From positions 1-11,298 of the forward strand of contig CALZHX010000199.1 in the NCBI GenBank assembly GCA_945787435.1: 11,298 bases of DNA, given 5' to 3'. Position numbers and translations under genes: made by a program. This stretch comes from an uncultured Woeseiaceae bacterium (GTDB lineage: Bacteria; Pseudomonadota; Gammaproteobacteria; Steroidobacterales; Woeseiaceae). This document shows positions 6,195 through 11,298 of this stretch, one piece after another (within the stretch, counting starts at the first letter, position 1; every line of letters begins with the position of its first letter). The notes below the pieces were generated by a model, which was given only the letters and a program-made list of their open reading frames with translations, had not been told where the DNA came from and made no database searches.

Positions 6195-7268
6195 ATGCCC
6201 GAATTCACGCTAGTTGAACAACCGGCCTCAATAACCGCAGACCTTGGTAAACACGACTACGTCGGCGTCGACACCGAGTTCATGCGTGAGAGGACCTTCT
6301 TTGCCGAGCTTTGCCTTGTGCAGATTGCAACGGGTGAGACAATTTATTGTGTCGATCCACTGAACGATCACAGCATGGATGAGTTCTGGCCTGCGCTGAT
6401 GCGCGACACCTGGGTTGTCCATTCCGGCCGCCAGGATATTGAGGTTGTATACCAGACCTCCGGCGCGATTCCTGACAGGCTTTTTGACACACAAATTGCC
6501 GCCGGGCTGCTCGGACATGCGCCACAGATGGGCTACGCCACATTGATCAATGTGCTCTTCGACGTCGAGATCGAGAAGACACATACCCGCGCCAACTGGT
6601 CGAAGCGGCCGTTGCCCGATGCGTTCCTCGAATACGCTGCCGAAGACGTCGAGTACCTGCTACCTGCCTATGAAGCCCTTGCCGAGCAACTCGACAAGAA
6701 GGGACGGCTGGGCTGGGCCGAAGAAGATTCGTTGCTACTGCTCAACCCGGCGCTGTATGACATTGACCCGACGCTCGCCGTCGACCGCATGAAAGGCGCA
6801 CGCAACCTCCGCGGCAAGCGGCGCGCTGTAGCAGCGCGCCTCGCCGCCTGGCGTGAAACCCAAGCTCTGCGGGCGAATCGACCTCGCCAGTGGATTGCGA
6901 AGGACAGTGCATTGCTTGAGGTCGCGGCCAGCATGCCAGACAGTCTCGAGGCGCTCGGCAAGATCGACGGCATGCCTGCAGGGCTGATTCGACGCTCCGG
7001 GGAGAGAATCCTCGCCGCTGTATCCTCCTCCGGCAGAGACGACAACAACTACCACCCGCCCGCGGCACCCGACGAAGAACAGAAAGCGATGCTGAAGTCC
7101 ATACAGAAGCAGGTGGCCGAGTGCGCCGCAGACCTTGGGCTCGCCGCAGAAACCGTGGCTTCGAAGCGCGATCTTTCCGCCGTCATCATGGGCGGAGATC
7201 GTACGTCGAAGGTGCTGAGTGGATGGCGGCGGTCTCTCGTCGGAGACCAGCTATTGAAGAAGCTTTAG
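6195..7268 (+). CDS. rnd: Ribonuclease D
   Basis: 3'-to-5' exoribonuclease of the DEDDy family that trims the 3' ends of tRNA precursors and other small stable RNAs using two metal ions; cytosolic. At 357 residues it is slightly shorter than E. coli RNase D (375). The catalytic domain (about 1-170) shows all DEDDy residues: D26 and E28 in VGVDTEFMRE, D81 in HSGRQDIEV, and Y147 with D151 in EYAAEDVEYLLPAY. The RPLPDAFLEYAAEDV stretch is typical. An HRDC domain follows (about 205-285), with GKRRAVAARLAAWRE, NRPRQWIAKD, and a helical C-terminal tail. The ATG start gives an N-terminus aligned with homologs; there is no strong ribosome site in front. It converges on adk with only 24 bases between the stop codons, filled by a REP-like palindrome. 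Confidence 0.95.
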   Translation: MPEFTLVEQPASITADLGKHDYVGVDTEFMRERTFFAELCLVQIATGETIYCVDPLNDHSMDEFWPALMRDTWVVHSGRQDIEVVYQTSGAIPDRLFDTQIAAGLLGHAPQMGYATLINVLFDVEIEKTHTRANWSKRPLPDAFLEYAAEDVEYLLPAYEALAEQLDKKGRLGWAEEDSLLLLNPALYDIDPTLAVDRMKGARNLRGKRRAVAARLAAWRETQALRANRPRQWIAKDSALLEVAASMPDSLEALGKIDGMPAGLIRRSGERILAAVSSSGRDDNNYHPPAAPDEEQKAMLKSIQKQVAECAADLGLAAETVASKRDLSAVIMGGDRTSKVLSGWRRSLVGDQLLKKL

Positions 7269-7270
7269 GA

Positions 7271-7296
7271 AATCGCCCGCTAGGTCGGGCTCCTAC
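7271..7296 (-). repeat. REP-like element (GTAGGAG head plus short palindrome)
   Basis: Read on the minus strand: GTAGGAG, stem arm GCCCG (complement of 7286-7290), loop ACCTAG, stem arm CGGGC (complement of 7275-7279), then GATT. A GTAG(GAG) head before a GC-rich imperfect palindrome ending in GCGATT is the layout of repetitive extragenic palindromes of Pseudomonas and other gammaproteobacteria, which are moved by RAYT (TnpA-REP) transposases. It sits between two convergent genes, a favoured REP location, and its GTAG overlaps the adk stop codon (TAG, 7293-7295). No RAYT gene is in the window. The hairpin may also help end transcription from either side. It is a single copy here, so repeat status cannot be shown from this sequence. 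Confidence 0.5.
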
Positions 7297-7934
7297 GACA
7301 GAAGCTCGATGAATCTCGCGTAGACATCGTCAATAGTGCCATCCGCGTCGACGGTCTTGAGTTGATCTCGCTTGCGGTAGAACTCCACGAGCGGCTCAGT
7401 TTGCGTCCGGTACACGTCGAGACGATTGCTGATCGTCTCCTCATTGTCGTCCTCGCGCTGAACCAACTCACCACCTGCGTTCTTGCACTCGTTCAGTTCT
7501 TCCTGAGACGAGAAATAGACGTTCAGAAGCTTGCCCGTTGCGGAGCACGTGCGACGGCCCGTCAACCGCTTCATCAGTATGTCGAAGTCGATGTCCATGA
7601 GCACAGCAGCGTCGAGCGGCGTGCCGAGCTGGTCGAGCAACTCCGTGAGATCGAGTGCCTGCTGCTCGGTGCGCGGGAAGCCGTCGAGAATGAATCCATC
7701 CTGGGCGTCCGGCCTGGCAAGGCGCTCACTGATAATGCCGAGCACGATGTCGTCGGAGACGAGGTTGCCCGCATCGATGATGCCCTTGGCCTGCTGGCCG
7801 AATCGGGTCCCCGCCGCAACTGCTTCACGAAGCATGTCACCTGTTGAGATATGTGGGATGTTCTTGTCGACCATCAATCTCTTGGCCTGCGTGCCCTTGC
7901 CGGAGCCGGGCGCGCCGAGCAATACGATGCGCAT
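7293..7934 (-). CDS. adk: Adenylate kinase
   Basis: Cytosolic nucleotide monophosphate kinase catalysing ATP + AMP to 2 ADP, keeping the adenylate pool balanced. At 213 residues it matches the long (LID-containing) bacterial form (E. coli 214). Seen: P-loop GAPGSGKGT at 7-15, AMP-binding segment STGDMLR at 30-36, FILDGFPRT at 81-89 with R88, and catalytic arginines R123, R127/R128 and R160. The LID spans about 126-163. In the four positions that bind zinc in Cys4 adenylate kinases, or form the His-Ser-Asp-Thr network in E. coli, it has C130, T133, C150 and A153, an unusual mixed set. The ATG start is at 7934. It is divergent from pfp across 111 bases and convergent with rnd. Its position beside PPi-linked glycolysis genes suits an energy-metabolism cluster. 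Confidence 0.97.
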   Translation of the reverse strand: MRIVLLGAPGSGKGTQAKRLMVDKNIPHISTGDMLREAVAAGTRFGQQAKGIIDAGNLVSDDIVLGIISERLARPDAQDGFILDGFPRTEQQALDLTELLDQLGTPLDAAVLMDIDFDILMKRLTGRRTCSATGKLLNVYFSSQEELNECKNAGGELVQREDDNEETISNRLDVYRTQTEPLVEFYRKRDQLKTVDADGTIDDVYARFIELLS

Positions 7935-7965
7935 TTTCTGTCACCCGATTGTGTTCAGCGCGAGT

Positions 7966-7994
7966 ACGCTACCGGCTATGAGGTGGGAGGTCAA
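7966..7994 (-). promoter_or_regulatory. Candidate sigma-70 promoter for adk
   Basis: On the minus strand, TTGACC (complement of 7989-7994, five of six matches to the -35 consensus) is followed by a 17-base spacer and TAGCGT (complement of 7966-7971, three of six matches but with the key first T, second A and last T). Transcription would start about 25 bases before the adk ATG. The spacing is ideal and the -10 is weak. A second, poorer pair (TTGATG-17-GATATC) lies further upstream. Confidence 0.38.
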
Positions 7995-8045
7995 TCAGTG
8001 ATATCCTCGCACGCCTCAAACCCATCAAACCGGAGATTTCCAGGC

Positions 8046-9308
8046 ATGTCAGCCAGAAACGCGTTCTACGCCCAGTCGGGCGGTGTTACCGCAGTCATCA
8101 ATGCGAGCGCCTGCGGCGTCATCGAGACGGCGCGCAGGCACCGCAACAAGATTGCCAACGTCTACGCCGGCCGCAATGGCATTATCGGCGCGTTAACCGA
8201 AGATATGATCGACACCAACAAGGAAAGCGCCAGGACTATCGCGGCCCTCCGTCACACGCCTGGTGGCGCGTTTGGCTCGGCGCGCTACAAACTGCGGAGT
8301 CTTGAGGACAACAAGGCCGAATACGAGCGGCTGATTGAGGTCTTCCGCGCCCATGATATTGGCTACTTTTTCTATAACGGTGGCAACGATTCCATGGACA
8401 CTGCACACAAGGTGTCCCTGATTAGCAAGAGTATGGGTTTCCCTGTCACCTGTCTGGGCATCCCGAAAACCGTCGACAACGATTTGCCCGTGACCGACAA
8501 CTGCCCGGGGTTCGGCTCGGTCGCGAAATACGTAGCAATCTCGACGCAGGAAGCCGCGCTCGACGTACTGTCGATGGCGAAAACCTCGACGAAGGTGTTT
8601 GTGCTTGAAGTCATGGGCCGGCATGCCGGCTGGATTGCGGCTGCAGGTGGCCTGGCAGGAAGCGAACCCGGGGATGCGCCGCACATCATACTGTTTCCGG
8701 AGGTTCCGTTTAATAAACGGGCATTCCTGAAACGTGTCCGCGAGTGCGTCAAGAAGTACGACTACTGCGTCATCGTGGTCAGCGAGGGCGCCGCCTACAA
8801 GAACGGCAAATTTCTGGCCGAAGCAGGAACTCGCGACGCGTTCGGCCACGCGCAACTCGGTGGTGTCGCACCGGTCGTTGCCAACATGGTCCGCGAAAGC
8901 CTCGGCTTCAAGTACCACTACGCCGTTGCCGACTACCTGCAGCGCTCCGCCAGGCACATCGCCTCCGCGACGGACGTCAAACAGGCTTACGCCGTTGGTG
9001 AGGCCGCCGTCAAGATGGCACTGGCTGGCAAAACTGCGGTAATGCCCGTCATCAAGCGCATCTCGGACAACCCGTATCGTTGGCGTATCGATTCCGCGCC
9101 ACTTTCTCGGATTGCCAACAAAGAAAAGATGCTCCCGAGACGCTACATCACAAAGGACGGATTTGGCATAACTGCAGCCTGCCGGCGATATCTCGAACCG
9201 TTGATTCGCGGTGAAGATTATCCTCCATATATCAATGGCTTACCGAAGTATGTCTCGCTCAAGAACGCGCCCGTGAAGGCGCGGCTGAAGACAAAATTTG
9301 TGGTATGA
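8046..9308 (+). CDS. pfp: Pyrophosphate-dependent 6-phosphofructokinase (diphosphate--fructose-6-phosphate 1-phosphotransferase)
   Basis: Reversible glycolytic/gluconeogenic enzyme: fructose-6-phosphate + PPi to fructose-1,6-bisphosphate + Pi, in the cytosol. The phosphofructokinase fold is clear over 420 residues. Donor specificity can be read from two motifs. GGNDS (112-116) has Asp where ATP-dependent enzymes have Gly (GGDGS), and PKTVDND (140-146) has Lys where ATP enzymes have Gly (PGTIDND); both are PPi-PFK signatures. D144 is the catalytic base by family alignment. MGRHAGW (190-196) contacts the sugar phosphate. The start is ATG 8046 with GGAGA at 8032-8036; an upstream in-frame start would run back through adk and is not needed. 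It is followed by hppA after 137 bases. In Methylococcus a pfp gene is likewise linked to the H+-pyrophosphatase gene, which supports the PPi assignment. Confidence 0.95.
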   Translation: MSARNAFYAQSGGVTAVINASACGVIETARRHRNKIANVYAGRNGIIGALTEDMIDTNKESARTIAALRHTPGGAFGSARYKLRSLEDNKAEYERLIEVFRAHDIGYFFYNGGNDSMDTAHKVSLISKSMGFPVTCLGIPKTVDNDLPVTDNCPGFGSVAKYVAISTQEAALDVLSMAKTSTKVFVLEVMGRHAGWIAAAGGLAGSEPGDAPHIILFPEVPFNKRAFLKRVRECVKKYDYCVIVVSEGAAYKNGKFLAEAGTRDAFGHAQLGGVAPVVANMVRESLGFKYHYAVADYLQRSARHIASATDVKQAYAVGEAAVKMALAGKTAVMPVIKRISDNPYRWRIDSAPLSRIANKEKMLPRRYITKDGFGITAACRRYLEPLIRGEDYPPYINGLPKYVSLKNAPVKARLKTKFVV

Positions 9309-9309
9309 T
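9301..9309 (+). promoter_or_regulatory. Candidate extended -10 promoter for hppA with GC-rich discriminator
   Basis: TG, one base, then TATGAT (9304-9309) is a good extended -10 element, and it overlaps the pfp stop codon. It is followed at once by GCGCGCCC, a GC-rich discriminator of the type linked to ppGpp/growth-rate control. AT-rich sequence (ACAAAATTTG) lies just upstream, but there is no good -35 hexamer, which extended -10 promoters can do without. Transcription would begin near 9316 and give hppA a leader of about 130 bases. Confidence 0.4.
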
Positions 9310-9314
9310 GCGCG

Positions 9315-9329
9315 CCCGGTTCAACCGGG
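9315..9329 (+). other. Short hairpin at the start of the pfp-hppA spacer
   Basis: CCCGGTT, one base, AACCGGG is a perfect inverted repeat that can fold into a 6-bp stem with a 3-base loop. It is followed by an A-rich run, not a T-run, so it does not look like an intrinsic terminator for pfp. It may instead protect the 3' end of processed pfp mRNA, or be the 5' structure of an hppA message started at the overlapping promoter. Confidence 0.45.
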
Positions 9330-9371
9330 AATAAAAACATAATCCTTTTGGGGAAAATCAAAACGAGCGCC

Positions 9372-9406
9372 ACCGGTATGTCGATCATAAAATCGACATG
9401 CGCGGT
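9372..9406 (+). promoter_or_regulatory. Long hairpin in the hppA leader
   Basis: ACCGGTATGTCGAT (9372-9385) pairs with ATCGACATGC plus CGGT (9392-9406) around the six-base loop CATAAA. This gives 14 pairs with a single bulged G (9402) and one U-G pair; the inner eight pairs are perfect. It ends 28 bases before the hppA ribosome site and has no T-tract, so a regulatory or stability role in the leader is more likely than simple termination. The function is unknown. Confidence 0.55.
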
Positions 9407-9445
9407 TTCGTTCGATCTGTAAGCACTAAAGATTGGAGATACCAA

Positions 9446-11298
9446 ATGACTAACGAGCTAGCCCTGTGGCTCTCGATCGGTGCCGGCGCCATCGCCATAC
9501 TGTTTGGAGTAGTTTCGACACAGTGGATTCTCAAGCAGCCTGCTGGCAACAGCCGTATGCAGGAGATTGCTGCAGCGATTCAGGAAGGCGCCAAGGCGTA
9601 CATGGATCGTCAATACCTCACGATCGGAGGCGTTGGCGTAGTCCTCGCAATCGTTCTCGCCCTGGCCCTCGGCTGGACAACCGCTATCGGCTTCGCGATC
9701 GGCGCTGTATTTTCGGCACTTGCAGGGTACATCGGCATGTATGTCTCAGTACGCGCAAATGTCCGTACGGCTGAAGCAGCGACAAAGGGCGTCAACCCGG
9801 CGCTGGACGTGGCCTTTCGCGGCGGGGCAATCACAGGTTTGCTCGTTGTAGGACTGGGCTTGCTGGGTGTGGCCGGATACTTCCTCATTCTGACGAGCAG
9901 CGGCGCCAGCAGCGATGATGCAGTGCACGCACTGGTTGGTCTCGCGTTTGGCGGCTCCCTGATCTCGATCTTTGCTCGACTCGGCGGCGGCATTTTTACC
10001 AAGGGTGCAGACGTTGGCGCTGACCTCGTTGGCAAAGTTGAAGCCGGAATTCCGGAAGACGACCCCCGCAACCCTGGTGTGATCGCCGACAATGTTGGCG
10101 ATAACGTAGGTGACTGTGCCGGCATGGCGGCCGACCTGTTCGAGACCTATGCAGTAACGATAATCGCGACCATGCTGCTCGGCGGGCTCGCCGCCGTGAA
10201 CTATGGTACGGAGGCGGTTGTCTATCCGCTCGTGCTCGGCGCGGTTTCAATCGTCGCATCGATTATCGGCACGTTCTTCGTAAAGACGTCGGATGGCGGC
10301 AAGATCATGGGTGCCTTGTACAAAGGCATGATCGTCTCCGGCATCCTCGCGGCTATCGCGTTCTACTTCATCACCGAGATGATGCTGGGTAGCAACGAAG
10401 GCTGGCAGAGCATCTATTTCTCATCTTTGATCGGCCTCGCTCTCACCGCCGCCATGGTGGTCATCACCGAGTACTACACCGGTACCGACTACAAGCCGGT
10501 CAAAACTATTGCTGAAGCTTCTCTGACCGGCGATGCGACCAACATCATTGCAGGCTTGGGCATCTCGATGAAAGCCACCGCGCTTCCTGTGCTCGCCGTA
10601 TGCGCCAGCATCTGGGGTGCGTTCCAGCTTGCGCCTGACGGTGACAACATGGCTGGTCTGTACAACATCGCTATCGCGGCTACAGCTATGCTGTCGATGA
10701 CCGGAGTTGTTGTTGCGCTCGACGCATTTGGTCCGATCACCGATAACGCGGGTGGCATCGCCGAGATGGCGGAGCTGCCCCCTGAAGTTCGTAAGATCAC
10801 CGATCAGCTCGATGCAGTGGGCAATACAACCAAGGCCGTTACCAAAGGCTACGCCATCGGTTCAGCCGGACTTGCTGCTCTCGTCCTGTTTGCCGACTAC
10901 AACAATGCCCTGACACTCGCGGGCAAGGACATCACGTTCCTGCTTAACGACTACCGCGTCATCATCGGCCTGTTCATCGGCGGCCTTGTGCCGTTCCTGT
11001 TCGGCGCGATGGCGATGGAAGCCGTTGGCCGCGCTGCCGGTGCTGTTGTCGAAGAGGTTCGACGCCAGTTCCGCGAGATCGATGGCATCATGGAAGGCAC
11101 CGGCAAACCCGACTATAGCCGCGCGGTTGACCTGCTGACCAAGGCCGCGATCAAAGAGATGGTCGTTCCTTCGCTGCTGCCGATCGCCGTACCGCTGATT
11201 GTTGGTTACACGCTGGGCGCTGAAGCGCTTGGCGGGTTGTTGCTCGGTACGATCGTGACCGGGCTCTTCGTTGCTATCTCAATGACCGCCGGCGGCGG
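9446..11298 (+). CDS. hppA: Membrane-bound K+-independent H+-translocating pyrophosphatase (partial, 3' end outside window)
   Basis: Integral membrane pump that couples hydrolysis of cytosolic pyrophosphate to proton export. About 617 codons are visible of an expected 660-700, and no stop occurs before the window ends. It has many hydrophobic segments (first at about 5-28, then 58-100, 130-150 and onward). Catalytic motifs: TKGADVGADLVGKVEAG at 185-201, including the D-x7-K-x-E motif (D189, K197, E199); EDDPRNP at 204-210; and DNVGDNVGDCAGMAADLFE at 215-233. ITDNAGGIAEM at 431-441 is the second Asp-rich site. GNTTKA at 459-464 has Lys (K463) where K+-dependent enzymes have Ala, marking the K+-independent H+-pumping class. 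The start is ATG 9446 with GGAGA at 9435-9439. It is paired with pfp upstream and so recycles or makes PPi for glycolysis. Confidence 0.97.
   Translation, partial: MTNELALWLSIGAGAIAILFGVVSTQWILKQPAGNSRMQEIAAAIQEGAKAYMDRQYLTIGGVGVVLAIVLALALGWTTAIGFAIGAVFSALAGYIGMYVSVRANVRTAEAATKGVNPALDVAFRGGAITGLLVVGLGLLGVAGYFLILTSSGASSDDAVHALVGLAFGGSLISIFARLGGGIFTKGADVGADLVGKVEAGIPEDDPRNPGVIADNVGDNVGDCAGMAADLFETYAVTIIATMLLGGLAAVNYGTEAVVYPLVLGAVSIVASIIGTFFVKTSDGGKIMGALYKGMIVSGILAAIAFYFITEMMLGSNEGWQSIYFSSLIGLALTAAMVVITEYYTGTDYKPVKTIAEASLTGDATNIIAGLGISMKATALPVLAVCASIWGAFQLAPDGDNMAGLYNIAIAATAMLSMTGVVVALDAFGPITDNAGGIAEMAELPPEVRKITDQLDAVGNTTKAVTKGYAIGSAGLAALVLFADYNNALTLAGKDITFLLNDYRVIIGLFIGGLVPFLFGAMAMEAVGRAAGAVVEEVRRQFREIDGIMEGTGKPDYSRAVDLLTKAAIKEMVVPSLLPIAVPLIVGYTLGAEALGGLLLGTIVTGLFVAISMTAGG

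Noticed and set aside
7986..8010. Operator-like inverted repeat (GAGGTCA...TGATATCCTC) between adk and pfp
   Set aside because: The arms do not align symmetrically; only the short ATCAGTGAT is a true palindrome, which is expected by chance.
7851..8045. An upstream in-frame extension of pfp starting inside adk
   Set aside because: The extra 65 residues overlap adk on the other strand and have no family similarity; ATG 8046 has a good GGAGA site.
8193..8957. Long minus-strand open frame of 254 codons inside pfp
   Set aside because: It is antisense to a well-supported enzyme gene, its translation resembles no family, and it arises from codon bias in GC-rich coding DNA.
1..11298. CRISPR array, tRNA/rRNA gene, insertion sequence, phage or toxin-antitoxin genes
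   Set aside because: No direct-repeat array, cloverleaf, transposase or small paired ORFs were seen; the window is filled by housekeeping genes.

Overview
The window is a compact, gene-dense stretch of a bacterial chromosome. It holds eleven protein genes, two of them cut by the window edges, and no gap between genes longer than about 140 bases. Base composition is moderately GC-rich. The gene set (Mpl-type murein recycling ligase, RNase D with an HRDC domain, a stand-alone LON-domain protein, HemL, class III cyclic-nucleotide phosphodiesterase, and a PPi-dependent phosphofructokinase beside a proton-pumping pyrophosphatase) points to a gammaproteobacterium. It looks like an environmental lineage of the Methylococcus/Chromatiales/Xanthomonadales kind rather than an enteric. 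That placement is inferred from gene content and protein style; no database was consulted.

Layout. (1) Bases 1-3569, plus strand: the end of metK, then ahcY, a CpdA-like phosphoesterase and hemL, with gaps of 25, about 21 and 11 bases, probably one transcript. MetK makes S-adenosylmethionine and AhcY clears the S-adenosylhomocysteine left after methyl transfer. HemL makes 5-aminolevulinate for tetrapyrroles. (2) Bases 3618-6139, minus strand: a small multi-pass membrane protein of unknown function, mpl (peptidoglycan tripeptide recycling) and a LON-domain protein, again operon-like. (3) Bases 6195-7268, plus strand: rnd (RNase D), divergent from the membrane-protein gene. (4) Bases 7293-7934, minus strand: adk (adenylate kinase), convergent with rnd. 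A short REP-like palindrome lies in the 24-base gap and overlaps the adk stop codon. (5) Bases 8046-11298, plus strand: pfp (PPi-dependent phosphofructokinase) and the first ~617 codons of hppA (K+-independent H+-pumping pyrophosphatase). The two form a pyrophosphate-based energy module.

I found no wholly new multi-gene system: most of the window is recognisable housekeeping metabolism. The points most worth a second look are: the CpdA-like gene, which has no ATG, GTG or TTG start that keeps its metal-binding N-terminus and lies in the same frame directly after the ahcY stop; the 137-base pfp-hppA spacer, with an extended -10 box, a GC-rich discriminator, a 14-pair hairpin and mini-ORFs; the REP-like element; and the adenylate kinase LID, which keeps only half of the usual zinc-site cysteines. 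No tRNA, rRNA, CRISPR array, insertion sequence or phage gene is visible.
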